Source: Rodentolepis nana (taxonomy: Eukaryota; Platyhelminthes; Cestoda; Cyclophyllidea; Hymenolepididae). From it: 11,576 nt of DNA. The stretch spans positions 1 through 11,576 of the forward strand of contig UZAE01013598.1 in NCBI GenBank assembly GCA_900617975.1, written 5' to 3'. The position numbers and the translations under genes are program-made. Positions 1 to 9,167 of the stretch are shown here, one piece after another. Position 1 is the stretch's first letter. The number at the start of each line of letters is the position of its first letter. Below the pieces are notes generated by a model. It worked only from the letters and a program-made list of their open reading frames with translations. It had not been told where the DNA came from and searched no databases.

Positions 1-75
1 CACTCTTCTGTTCCCCACCCCTCGACTTTCTGTTACTTTGCTGTTCCTAACGCCTGCCATTTGAAATAAATAAAT
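1..75 (+). repeat. Truncated third copy of the same interspersed repeat
   Basis: The stretch AACGCCTGCCATTTGAAAT followed by AAATAAAT matches the tail end of the repeat: the right copy has ATTTCAAATGCCAGGCGTTT on the opposite strand. A further block, CACTCTTCTGTTCCCCACCCC, matches GAGGGGAACCGAAGAGTG of the right copy after reverse complementing. This implies an internal deletion of some 50 bases relative to that copy. Orientation is the same as 533-810. The window edge cuts the copy off. Confidence 0.65.
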
Positions 76-532
76 TGTCAGCAAAATTGGAGAAAAAAAT
101 AGGTTTGGAAAATTTTCTTTTCAAGCAAACAACGAATTCTTTTCGACCAACCAATTTGACATTTAACTTCACTTGTAATAACATGGACTGTGTGACGCAT
201 TGTCTTATAAGCAGTACTAATAATGCTTTGTTCCATCTTTTAATGAGTACTGAGACAGGCCATGTCAATTATGATTATCACCCTATTTACTGGGAGAGGA
301 ACGAAATGAGGTATTATAACTTTACCGATATTACAGTAAATTAGTCGTCATTAGGTTTTAGAGATAGGATAAAAAACCGCTATTCTCACTTAAATAATTA
401 AGGAAATAAATGATTTATTAGGATATTTGTATGATTATAATCAAATTAAAATTATAAATCTCCCGTAGGTGGAGATAATGGTGAGAAGTAAAGCAGTTCC
501 ATGCGAATACAACAGACTATACCAAAGTAAAC
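76..532. other. AT-rich stretch between two repeat copies, no supported gene
   Basis: Short open stretches exist on both strands (47-268 minus, 75-344 plus). Neither has splice signals, family similarity or a composition unlike the flank. The downstream continuation of the minus-strand gene would pass through here, but no acceptor with the needed phase 0 entry and open frame was found. Confidence 0.4.
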
Positions 533-810
533 GGGGTGCGCAATAGACTTACCTCCATGTGGTGCATCCTGGGCAACGTATACTCATACGGCAAAAAGGT
601 CTATTAACTGGCAGTTGACTTCTCACTTCAAACAACCATGACCCCAATGTATGTTAAATTCGACTACTTAAACAGTACTCATCTCACCTTTTCTCTGCCT
701 ATGTGACTATCTTTCACTTTACATCTTCTTTCCCCCCTCTGTGAAATCCGAATTCAGCTAAAGGGCTAATGATGGCTATCAATATGCCGGCAATTTGAAA
801 TAAATAAATA
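533..810 (+). repeat. Interspersed repeat, left copy (inverted relative to 10539-10858)
   Basis: The reverse complement of this segment matches 10539-10858 over most of its length. Shared blocks include TTTATTTATTTCAAAT at one end, TTTCACAGAGGGG, GTTTGAAGTGAGAAG, CGTATGAGTATACG and TGGAGGTAAGTCTAT at the other. I judge the last 100 bases near 90% identical and the middle lower, with a gap of about 40 bases. In this orientation it ends in ATTTGAAATAAATAAATA, like the A-rich tail of a SINE or other short nonautonomous retroelement. No ORF, and no clear Pol III A and B boxes, were found. The class is undetermined. Confidence 0.85.
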
Positions 811-979
811 CTAAAGTAAACGATATTACTAGTAAATTTTCTAGATGTTAGTAAATTAGCACATTAGATTCAAGCTATTTAGATTACTAACGAAACAGAT
901 ATATGGTGCAAAATAATGTTTTTAAACTATTAAATCTCTCATTCTTGACAAAGGGGGAATCCCAAGTTATGAGACATAC
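811..979 (-). other. Start of the intron after the 980-1284 exon
   Basis: On the minus strand this begins GTATGTC, a strong donor context. The exon frame would run on to a stop at 887-889 if unspliced, adding a Phe/Leu-rich tail unlike the exon. Splicing at 980 is therefore preferred; retention would give a short alternative C-terminus. Confidence 0.4.
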
Positions 980-1284
980 CTGATTGTTTAAAGATGAAGG
1001 CGAATCTCGATTATTTCCGCGATACCAGGAAGAATCCTCCGTGAGTTCTGAGGGGTCTGGTGAGGTTCTAAAGAAAGGCATCGTAACGGCAAAACTTGTA
1101 GTTTTCCCCTTTGAGGCTGACACTGCACGAGTCATTGTGAGAGGCGTTGAGGTGAAACGAATTTCCTCCTCCTCTTCTTCTTCTTCTTCTTCTTCCTCCT
1201 CCTCCTCCTCTTCCTTTTCCTGTTGTTGCTGTTGAATTTGCTCTTCTAAACCCTCCTCTGATTTCTGCCTTCCTGACTGTTCAG
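980..1284 (-). CDS. Internal coding exon with Gln/Glu-rich low-complexity run (partial gene, unknown product)
   Basis: On the minus strand a pyrimidine-rich acceptor ending TTATTATTCCAG precedes base 1284, and a strong donor (AATCAG then GTATGTC) follows base 980. The 305 bases are 2 bases completing a split Ser codon plus 101 codons, ending in phase 0. The frame is open throughout. In order, the peptide starts EQSGRQKSEEGLEEQ, then has five Gln, Glu-Lys, and a run of 17 Glu. A Ser/Thr-rich stretch follows (starting IRFTSTPLTMTRAVSASKG), and it ends in a Ser/Pro/Asn-rich part (DSPSSLNNQ). No domain is recognised; the composition suggests a disordered region. The start phase matches the end of the exon at 5408-5495, which is the main evidence for joining them across a 4.1 kb intron. 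The frame also runs upstream through the acceptor to an ATG at 1342, so an alternative first exon cannot be excluded. The opposite-strand reading is only a shadow with a Ser run. Confidence 0.72.
1163..1231. repeat. In-frame trinucleotide repeat coding the Glu/Gln run
   Basis: On the minus strand this is a CAA/CAG block followed by mixed GAA and GAG triplets. It lies inside the 980-1284 exon and encodes five Gln, Glu-Lys and 17 Glu. Alternating blocks of GAG, GAA and GAG indicate slippage growth within the codon frame. Confidence 0.85.
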
Positions 1285-1339
1285 CTGGAATAATAAGAGA
1301 GGCGATGAATGACTTCTCTAAGAGCAGTGCAAAAGCCCG

Positions 1340-1460
1340 CATACAGGACACGCGCGCACGTCTGATTCGTCAGATGTGTGACTCATCGCGCAGTCAAGAC
1401 TTTGTGTGTGATGGCCAATCAAAGAGCCATGTGGCTCATTTATCCCATTGCTATTGGTTA
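1340..1460 (-). promoter_or_regulatory. CpG-enriched, CCAAT-containing patch; possible internal promoter
   Basis: Read on the minus strand, the order is: AACCAATAG (CCAAT box, about 1450-1458), GGGATAAATGAG (TATA-like, about 1440), GATTGGCCAT (inverted CCAAT, about 1411-1420), ATGAGTCA (AP-1-like, 1379-1386), then a CG-dense stretch (GTGCGCGCGTGTC), then an ATG at 1342. That ATG continues in frame into the exon at 980-1284. The arrangement resembles a promoter for a short isoform; this is inference from motif order only. Confidence 0.35.
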
Positions 1461-3190
1461 ACGGCATTTGTGCCTATACCCCTGACTTAAGACCATTTCT
1501 GTGGCAAAGTTGTTGATCAAAAGTAAGTTTTACAATATACTTCCGGTGTTTCCCCATTATGAAGGGGTGGAAACTAGTTTCCAATTCATCTACTAATGAT
1601 AGGAGGCATTTCGATGTCTTCTTCAAATAATGGTAAAAACAGACTGACTAAGCACGTCAAATATTTCCTTCAACAAAGAGTTAAAAAATGAATTCATGTT
1701 AAAACAATATCAATATTTTATTAATAGTAGCTGAGATTTTAAATAACAGAAATAAATAAATAATTATGAAAGCTATTTTTGTAAAAAATTTTTGAGAAAG
1801 GGAGAGGAGCAACTCACTTTCTTCTTTTCTCGCTTAGGAAATGCTGCGAAACTTCGTGCAAGTAAATGCATTACGCAATTGATCTACATGCAACTGCGAA
1901 GTAACTGTTAACAAATCATTGAAAATTATGCAATCATTGCAGAGAATGCGTAGAAACAACGCCTAAGAATTAAAAGAACACCCTAATCCATTGAGATGTG
2001 CTTTCCGTAGTCATTTAATCAGATATAATGTTCACCAAAAAATTGCGCCAACTACCGAATTCCAATTAACAACATCTTAACATCAGCTCCTATTTCACTA
2101 CCGATTTTGTTTAAAGTGCAAGCGAAAAATCGATTGACAATAATCCCAAAGTAAAAAATAGGGCTAGTGAACTATCACTCAAGAAATAACGGGAAAATAT
2201 CCTAAAGGTTAAGCTCCAAAATGTTAGGTCACGATACACCAACCCCTACTTATTAAACTCGATGGAGAAAACAGGCGTATCCACAATGTTGAATAAACTT
2301 TCAATGTTTTGATTTGCATTTTAGCTTACTTAGCCTAATTGGGGTCGATTCTACCTGTTTTCTGTTTGTAAATGAATTTCATGTCCTAAAACACCACCCC
2401 TTTCCCAAACAGTCTTGGTGACCAATATCTTGACTGGGAAATCGATTTCTATAAGGAAATCATTTTGCCAACTTTAAACTATGTTGATACTTCAGGAAGG
2501 ACACTTTTATGTGAATTGACCTTTGATTACTGCTGTAACTTGCCTTCCAAATTAGCCTTGTTAAAGTGCACGAGAAAATAGCATTTGGACAAATGTAAAG
2601 TACATAAAATCACGAATGAAAAAAACACCTTTTAATCAGCCGGCCAGATGAACTTCACGTACTTCAAATTATTTTGAATTTAAATATGGAAATATACAAT
2701 TGATCATGTGGTTTGAAGTCGCGTAGAGTATTAACTAAGCGATTTCTCCGTTTTTTTCCTAACGTTAATAAACTTTTTGAATTGAAAACGGGAAATCTAT
2801 TATACTTAAATATAATTAGTAACAAGACACCAGAGTAATTACTCAAATTCAAAGCCTCAGATCGATGTAGATATGAAAAAATGCATAGTTCGAATGAATT
2901 CGAAATATGGAAACAGTGCAATCTTATGGGGGAAAAATAAAATGTTGTCCTATCTCACTAAAACCGAAAAAACCTTTTAGCCTAAAATACCTGTTAATTA
3001 AAGTACATAACCAATTAGAAGGTGATAGATAAACTAGTAGACTAAAATCAAATTGGAATCGAACTGCCTGAACCGAAAAAAACGCGGCTGGCCCACATTA
3101 CAGTCGTTCGACTATGAGGATTTTGAGATTGTAACAACCTTTGTGCTTGCATTACTGGATCATTCCACCCCAGAATAATGGTTGACGTGA

Positions 3191-3216
3191 GGGTTGGTGG
3201 GGGGAGGGGGGTTTTG
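3191..3216 (+). other. G-rich tract, possible G-quadruplex
   Basis: GGGTTGGTGGGGGGAGGGGG and following bases give at least four G runs with short loops on the plus strand. It sits in the large intron on the template strand of the gene model. Confidence 0.5.
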
Positions 3217-4226
3217 GTAAACTACTTCTCCAATAATGAGTCATGGAGACCAGGTTGGGATTTAGTTTGCTAACCTATTTACACAAAACTTGACGTGTAC
3301 ACACAGGGGGCAGTCTGATTCATTTTGGACGCTTTGACAACAAATTGAGACAAACAAACCGCTTTAAATTTCGTGAGTCATTTGCGACCAAATTTCTATT
3401 CACTGTACTCCATTAAAACGCCTTAGAAAAATACAAATGCAATAAACAATTCGATTACTTGGCATTCGAAAAGCCCACCATGGGCAAATATTATAATGAA
3501 AGAGATCTCCTTTTAAATAATTCTGATTGTTTAACTGGTGTATTTCATCGACATTTGTGGGTCTTTATTATTCTTTGTCAATTATAATCATTATTAATAA
3601 TTAATTATTGTAATAATATTTCATATGCTAATGAATCACCTTCCAGATAATAAAGGAAGTAATGATATGACTTTCAAACAGTTGGCTATTAAAATGTGTT
3701 GTGGTTTCATTAAATATGGATGAATGTCGATTGGAATACAACTCAGCATTTTGATTGGTCTAAAGTGGCGGAGACACAAATTGGCTGTAAAGTCCGATTC
3801 CTCCTATGGCTTTCACTTACATCCTCTTAAAATCGAATAGTTATTTGGTATATTTTACTCTGCAAGGAATGGCTTTGTTGGTATCATGCGTATTGAAGTG
3901 CGTTTGAGTGGAATATGAGCTTGGAAAAAGCAAATGGAAATTCTTGCATGTTTACTAAGCATTAGGGAAGAGATAGTCTTAATTATTAGTGACTAGCGTC
4001 CAAAGAAACTACAAAACGAACCAATTAGAAAAATTCTCCCCCCCCCCAAATAAATTACCTTTATCTTGCCTTTGTCTAATCGTATTTACAATAGAATGGA
4101 ATCATCCTTGCAGTACGTGAGAATAAGCAACTGATAACTTCAGCAGGGAAACTTTTTGTAGCCGAAATCAATTAATTAATTAATAATTTTTAAAAATTCA
4201 TTTTACTTGAAAACTGGAAAAGTGAA

Positions 4227-4251
4227 ATAGATAGATAGATAGATAGATAGA
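4227..4251. repeat. (ATAG)n microsatellite
   Basis: About six tandem ATAG units, intronic under the gene model. Confidence 0.95.
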
Positions 4252-4390
4252 GAAAGAATTCTTTGGAAATAATTAAACTTGCTCAATGCCTGGACCGGGG
4301 TTTGAATTACATTAGTGTTTTGGGAAGTCTAAACGACCAATGTGGGTCATCCAAAAGTCATGACGGAACTAAATATGCCCAGGTCACTTC

Positions 4391-4412
4391 AGAGAGGGAG
4401 AGAGAGAGAGAG
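4391..4412. repeat. (AG)n microsatellite, one interruption
   Basis: AGAGAGGG followed by an uninterrupted AG run; it creates the Glu-Arg repeat in a spurious plus-strand reading. Confidence 0.9.
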
Positions 4413-4649
4413 GTCGGACAAGTTTTAAGGCCCAAGCGACATCAGGTCAAGGGACAAATTAAAGTCATTGCAAATCAAGACGACTTGGGCAAAAAAATTT
4501 ACGCATTTTTAAAATATGGGCCTTTTGTGGCTAATGTTCGAATCATAACTAAATATAGCACAGCCTGTATACTGATTACACTTAATTCATTGCTAGATCA
4601 ACTTATAAAGAACCAAAGGGAACAAATTCCTTAAATCCCCTAATAAACG

Positions 4650-4651
<2 letters not shown>

Positions 4652-4682
<31 letters not shown>
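4652..4682. repeat. (AT)n microsatellite, 31 bases
   Basis: Uninterrupted AT dinucleotide run, followed by a looser AT-rich tail to about 4698. Confidence 0.95.
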
Positions 4683-4687
<5 letters not shown>

Positions 4688-5407
4688 TATATTATATTTG
4701 TAAATTCGGGACCTTAAGGGTAAGAATAAGGCTCTAGATTGTTGACCACTCAAGTGGTTTCCAGTTATAAAACATTTGAGAAGGGAATTGAGTTAGATTA
4801 AGAAATAGTAAACATTTGGCTGATTCACTAATTTAATAAGCTACTAATTAAGATGGAAATGATAAAACACGATTTGTAATGTTATTGGTCCTATTGGCTA
4901 AAAGAAAGGTTCCAAGGTCATTAAAATTTTTTGACCGAAAATAGACAATTATATTTGTGAGTCACACAATTTCTGCCTATTCCTTCCATACTTCTTATCG
5001 AAACCAACTTCTAATCATCTGCAAATTTTTTCACACTTCATTCTCATATATATGACAGCTTTTGGTGACTAACATTCTCGACACTAGTCGAAAAAAAATA
5101 CCGTCTGAAAGCCTAAGCAGCAGATGATTAATTCTGCCAATTTGGATTAAAATGAAGCATTAATTTGCCTTAATTCAAGCTCGAAATAGTGTCAAGTACC
5201 GCAAATGACTAACCGGATAACATTGATAAGGAAATGGTTATTGAGATCGAAAAAAAGATGTGTCCTTTCATGTAGTGTCTAGTGCGAACTTCCCGTACCA
5301 ACTAATTGACTGAGTTAAACTAACGCAAAATGGTATTTGGAATAAAGATGTAAATATAACTAAATAAATAGACCAGCATTATTTAAAATATTGCAAATGT
5401 TACTTAC

Positions 5408-5495
5408 AATACCCATCTGACGTGTCGGGGTTGCTTTCCAGCTCGGCGTCATCGATTTTTCCATTGCTCAAAGTGTTTCCTTGATATGCAGAAGA
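5408..5495 (-). CDS. Internal coding exon, acidic/Ser-rich segment (same gene)
   Basis: On the minus strand a long T-rich tract ending TTTGTGATTTAG gives a good acceptor before 5495, and GGGTATT followed by GTAAGTA is a near-consensus donor after 5408. The 88 bases encode 29 codons plus one base. The peptide starts SSAYQGNTLSNGKIDDAELE and ends SNPDTSDGY. It enters in phase 0, as the upstream exon at 5877-6095 requires. It leaves in phase 1, which the exon at 980-1284 accepts, making a Ser codon at the junction. The exon is clearly richer in GC than its flanks. The sequence is hydrophilic and acidic with two tyrosines (AYQGN and DGYS contexts), compatible with a flexible, phosphorylatable tail; that role is inference. 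The two other frames meet stops, which supports this one. Confidence 0.75.
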
Positions 5496-5876
5496 CTAAA
5501 TCACAAAAAAATAGATAAAAAAGGCATTTTAACTTTTCTTATCTATATTTTGGACTGTTACTGGAAAAAATCACTATTTAGTAGGAAACAGGAAATATCA
5601 TATTGCATTTTACCAAATTGTTTAAAACCTTTCACACCCCAAATATTTTTTTTTGAAAAATGTGCCCAATCGCATTCACGCGTGTCTCACAGCAGATAGA
5701 TGTCATCGATATGATGAGTTTTGGTGTTATTGGACGAAGGCTCTAGACGCATTGAATATGTTTCGTGTCTAGTACTAATGGAGCTTATTTTGAATAGGAT
5801 CGTACAGTTCTAAGGGCGTTATAGGATTAAGCCAGATTTTAGTGAGTGCATAGTAGATGCTAGCGTATTTACTTGC
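5496..5876 (-). other. Intron of 381 bases with possible GC-AG ends (inferred)
   Basis: On the minus strand this begins GCAAGTA and ends in a T-rich tract followed by TTTAG. It separates two phase-0 exons. I see nothing else in it; a short plus-strand open stretch (5481-5699) overlaps the exon and intron and has no support. Confidence 0.55.
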
Positions 5877-6095
5877 CTGAGTGTGATAGGAGTGCGGATT
5901 CGTCCCAAGTTCGCCAGATTTTACTCTCCAAGGCTCCACGTACCCATCCATCTCGTTTTCCTCGACCCTCGGAAGACAATTCGTTTCAGATCTCGAAGGA
6001 ATAGGATTATAATGGTTTGGCGGAGCACTGGAGACTCGAAAATAACGACATTTGCCGAGGTAGGGACTTTCGAGGGAAAAACCATTAGCTCTAGC
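5877..6095 (-). CDS. Internal coding exon, Pro/Tyr-rich segment (same gene), possible GC donor
   Basis: The acceptor on the minus strand is a T-rich tract ending CCACATTTTAG before 6095. The frame then stays open for exactly 73 codons (219 bases, phase 0 to phase 0). Residues 1-20 start ARANGFSLESPYLGKCRYFR. The middle is Pro/Ser/Asn-rich (SSAPPNHYNPIPSRSE). The C-terminal third is acidic and aromatic (EENEMDGYVEPWRVKSGE) and ends NPHSYHTQ. Tyr motifs such as DGYVEP resemble SH2-ligand contexts, but no domain is identified. The donor at the exon end is CAG followed by GCAAGTA, the typical form of a minor GC-AG intron. A GT alternative 45 bases earlier in the exon (after EPWR, at GTAAAA, also phase 0) would shorten it by 15 residues without a frameshift. 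Either choice feeds the exon at 5408-5495 in frame. A reading on the other strand across 5883-6137 is a shadow. Confidence 0.72.
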
Positions 6096-7025
6096 CTAAA
6101 ATGTGGACATAAAAAATACTACCAGTCATGGAAATAAGTAGCTGCCTACGAAACACACTCTCTAACAGACCATCTTTCAACCAGATCAGTCAGCGTTATC
6201 TTTGCTTTATATTGTGTTCTTCAATCTTTACTTACAATGCTATTTATCATTTATTTTATAAAAGAACTTTGATGTTTACCCAAGTCATGTGTTTTGGGAG
6301 AACTTTTAGTCTCATTTAGCGGACAGAGGAAGTCACTTTCCCTACATCTGATAATTAAGGATGAAGATATCAGCTGAGTGTTATTTGGGAATAACGTGAT
6401 TTATGGAATTAATTGTGTATATAACTCTCCTACCCATAATCTCATAGTCTCGTAACTTGCTCCACAATTCATATTATTTTACCTAATCGGTGGGCTTTCA
6501 GCATACAACTTTAAGGTAAGCTACTTAGTCCATGCAAGTGAGCGGATGTTTGTGACAGTTTTTTGTTTAGGTTATCTCGTTCATACACCTACCTGTCACA
6601 CTTTCGAGTAAAATACAACCATTTTTTTCGATGCAATTAGTTAGAATAAAATGCTTGAGTGTTTCTCAAATACCTTTTCTATCTACTATCACACAATAAA
6701 ACCATCTAGGGTATTTTTAGAAGCAGGCTGAAGAGAAGTCAGGTAGTCCATTAGAGACTTGTTTCCCATTTTCACGCTATAAAAACTTACTAGGCCATTC
6801 AAGATAGATTAAGCTAGCTATTTCCCAATCAATGTCCCAGTTTCACTTAACATAAGGTAGGCAACAACGAAGAGGTATATATATTTGTACTCAAATCGTT
6901 GAAAATTAAATAAGCTTTGAATCAGATCTACACTTAGAACCTATATAATAGGAAAAAAAATCGATAAGCAACTTAAGACAGACAGAAAACTTCTCCAATG
7001 CCATAATAGCACTCTATTAACTCAC
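6096..7025 (-). other. Intron of about 0.9 kb (inferred)
   Basis: AT-rich sequence between the candidate microexon and the 73-codon exon. It begins GTGAGTT and ends with the acceptor CCACATTTTAG. No repeats of note and no convincing coding segment were found. A donor-like CAG/GTAGGT at about 6586 on the minus strand has no usable acceptor upstream. Confidence 0.4.
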
Positions 7026-7048
7026 TTCTTGAAAATCGATAGAGCCTC
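7026..7048 (-). CDS. Candidate 23-base microexon (same gene)
   Basis: On the minus strand ATTGGTGTTTAG is an acceptor before 7048 and CAAGAA followed by GTGAGTT is a good donor after 7026. The 23 bases are 2 bases plus 7 codons. With one base (A) carried from the exon at 9536-9601 they read RGSIDFQE and leave in phase 0, which the exon starting at 6095 needs. All three frames are open across so short a stretch, so openness carries no weight. The support is the pair of splice sites plus the exact phase fit on both sides. Skipping it would break the frame between its neighbours. It may still be a chance coincidence. Confidence 0.42.
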
Positions 7049-7782
7049 CTAAACACCAATTATTGAGTAGGGATTATGGTCCAACAATTTTCATTTAGAT
7101 CGTTTAAAATCAGAAGAATTTGAAGATAGATGGAACAAGGTCAAATGACTGACAACTTCTCCCCTATGAAGTCACCAATAACCTTTTGTAATTTATGAAT
7201 ACTTTAAGCCCTTTATCGTCTGTTCAATTGATGGTTACTTGTTTGGCCAAGACTCGTTAGTCAATGAGGAAATGTAGTCCATTTTTAATCAGCAATCATT
7301 GACCTGAATTTAAGTTTGTTCTGAGTGTGCCTTTATACTTCTAGCGATGTTCAAATGGTACTATTAAATATTGCCCCTGAAACACCCATTCCATGAATTC
7401 ACGGTTGTTATAAACTTTGTTAGCTAAGGGAAGTAACATGCCGTTGCAAAAGCCTTTTCGATTATTTGGGTTAAATACATCTTATCATTTCATCGGTATT
7501 GCAGAGATCCCCTGATTGGTCAGCCAATAAGAAAACGTAAACTCAAATTCGGAGTATGGACTGACAGATACAAGAACTCAAATGAAAGATGATTTAGAAT
7601 AGTTTGACTAAGTGAGAGGCTAGTGAAAGAGTCGGTATCTCTATTGAATGGATTGAAATAGTAGAGGCTATAGTGTTCAATTCCAATAGTTTTAATTGCT
7701 TCCCGCAAAATACTATTTAACAGAGGACTAGCACTCTGGACTCGATGAGATTAGTCATTCACTTTCCTCATTCTTTCTACCG

Positions 7783-7810
7783 CACCCCCCACCCCCCACC
7801 CCCTACCCCC
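7783..7810. repeat. C-rich low-complexity tract
   Basis: Runs of 5-6 C separated by single A or T. On the minus strand this gives four or more G runs of four or longer, so a G-quadruplex is possible. Confidence 0.85.
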
Positions 7811-8484
7811 ATTAACCTCATGTAGACCAAATTGTCATGAACTCAATAGGCCAACAACTTTATTAGCAAAATCAGACATGAGGGAAGTAGTGAATAGCTT
7901 GTTTTTATGTTAGTAAAATCAGTTCAAGGCTACCAGCAACTTTTTGCTAAATAATGGTAACACTAGTTGAGCTTAAAAATGTGTTATTGATTTCGGAATA
8001 TGATTTCATCAAACATAGTTGCGTCGAACCACCCTATGAATCGAATTTCTCTAAATTAGAAATAGTACCCTAGAGAATTTCATAATACGGTCTTCCAACA
8101 ATAATCCTCATAAATTGTTATTTAATCATAAATTGTAACAAATTATTAAATGGTCCACCTAATCAAAACCGTAAGCTGAGGTGTCGATCAAGCTATCTCG
8201 AAAAAGAGCACTTAGAATCTTTAAGTCAAAAGAACCCTCCAGATTTTTACGGTCGAGGAAAATGAATGGAAAGAGTTTCGAGTTTCGAACCATGTTGATA
8301 CGCCGAGTTCCATGTTTGGTTAGAATTTAATTCAACGAAATACATTTCAGTAAGGACACGTTAAACAGGATCAACGATAATCAACTAATGTTAACTGAGT
8401 GAATGAGCTGACGAGATTTCAATCTTTTTGATGTCATTTTTTCTCCCACCACCTCTATGCATACTCGTGCACAGATAAAAATGT

Positions 8485-8507
8485 CACACGCACACACACA
8501 CACACAA
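8485..8507. repeat. (CA)n microsatellite with one CG interruption
   Basis: CACACG followed by an uninterrupted CA run. Confidence 0.92.
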
Positions 8508-8519
8508 AGTGTTTTAGTC

Positions 8520-8760
8520 TGTCCGGGGTAGCTATTTACACGAATAAACACACGAACAACATGTTCGGCCGCTCGTCCGTTCTCTCGTTTGGCAGGCCAA
8601 AACTGAACAAAAACTCGCAATCATGCACATCCGACAACTATTACAGCGCGAAGGGGAGCTATTGATCCATAATAAGCGCGCTACTGCCCCATGGCCTTGG
8701 GGATGGCCAATCACAATGACTGCAAGCTTGATCTCGATTCACTAGCTGCACGTGGGAGGG
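8520..8760. promoter_or_regulatory. CpG-enriched, CCAAT/E-box patch; possible regulatory element
   Basis: CpG dinucleotides are dense here (GTTCGGCCGCTCGTCCG, AGCGCGAAG, AAGCGCGCT) against a CpG-poor background. GATGGCCAATCA near 8703 repeats the same 12-mer found near 1410. A CACGTG E-box lies near 8749. The orientation and the gene served are unknown; it lies in an intron of the gene model. Confidence 0.35.
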
Positions 8761-9167
8761 AAGAGTGAAGCTTTGTAGTGCTTTCTGAGGTTATTTTTTA
8801 TTTTAACAAAGACGCTCCCCGAAATAGATGGGAACTCTTATTCCCACAGGGGTTGCAGCACAAATTTAATGGCAGGACAATGTCGGTATTTAATCCAACT
8901 CCCTACTGTCGATGTTTGGGTGTTCACACTTGGTGCTTAGTTAGCTTGAAATAAGTCGCTTAAGCCTCAATATTAACTCAACTCCTGTCAGTAAAATTAG
9001 GGAGCAACCTTTTTTCTTTCCATTCCATCTTGGAAAATGAATTTAGCCTTTTCAAAATTTGGACAACTCAATCTACCAGAATGAATTGAATTAAGACTCA
9101 TATTTGATATGCGATCTCTAATTGAAAACCTGCCAAGGTTTCGAATAATTACACCACCTCCCACCTA

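Larger units (their letters stand above)
1285..5407 (-). other. Large intron of about 4.1 kb (inferred)
   Basis: This is the stretch between the donor after 5408 and the acceptor before 1284. It is AT-rich. It contains a CpG/CCAAT patch near 1340-1460, a G-rich tract near 3191-3216, and (ATAG)n, (AG)n and (AT)n microsatellites between 4227 and 4682. An open stretch on the plus strand at 4263-4634 has no splice or family support. A minus-strand open segment at 2351-2433 has decent splice signals but the wrong phase to be an ordinary cassette exon. Nothing else here looks coding. Confidence 0.55.

Noticed and set aside
984..1235. Plus-strand reading with a long Ser run
   Set aside because: It is antisense to the poly-Glu exon; the Ser run is the complement of the Glu triplets in another frame.
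1815..1910. Possible exons on both strands (GTGAGT donor on minus, TTCTCGCTTAG acceptor on plus)
   Set aside because: Minus-strand frames hit stops before the donor; the plus-strand segment has only weak donors and short open frames.
2664..2921. Minus-strand 85-codon reading
   Set aside because: AT-driven composition rich in Ile, Phe, Leu, Ser and Lys, with no convincing splice sites; inside the large intron.
3819..3872. Minus-strand segment between TTCCTTGCAG and GTAAGTG
   Set aside because: Good splice-like signals, but all three frames contain a stop.
4263..4634. Longest open stretch without a counterpart, plus strand, 123 codons
   Set aside because: It begins at a TTG rather than an ATG, includes an (AG)n microsatellite giving Glu-Arg repeats, has ordinary AT-rich composition and no matching splice sites or recognisable family; a chance ORF is likely.
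5883..6137. Plus-strand 84-codon reading
   Set aside because: It lies antisense to the minus-strand exon at 5877-6095, which has splice sites and phase support; it is a shadow.
6590..6680. Minus-strand open segment ending at CAG/GTAGGT
   Set aside because: The donor looks good, but there is no usable acceptor and the phase does not fit the exon starting at 6095.
7520..7708. Minus-strand 62-codon reading
   Set aside because: It is open, but no donor in phase and no plausible acceptor were found; composition is similar to the flank.
8381..8714. Two overlapping minus-strand readings over the CpG patch
   Set aside because: One contains a Cys-Val run from the (CA)n repeat and the other is Cys/Arg/Ser-rich from CpG-dense DNA; neither has supporting splice sites.
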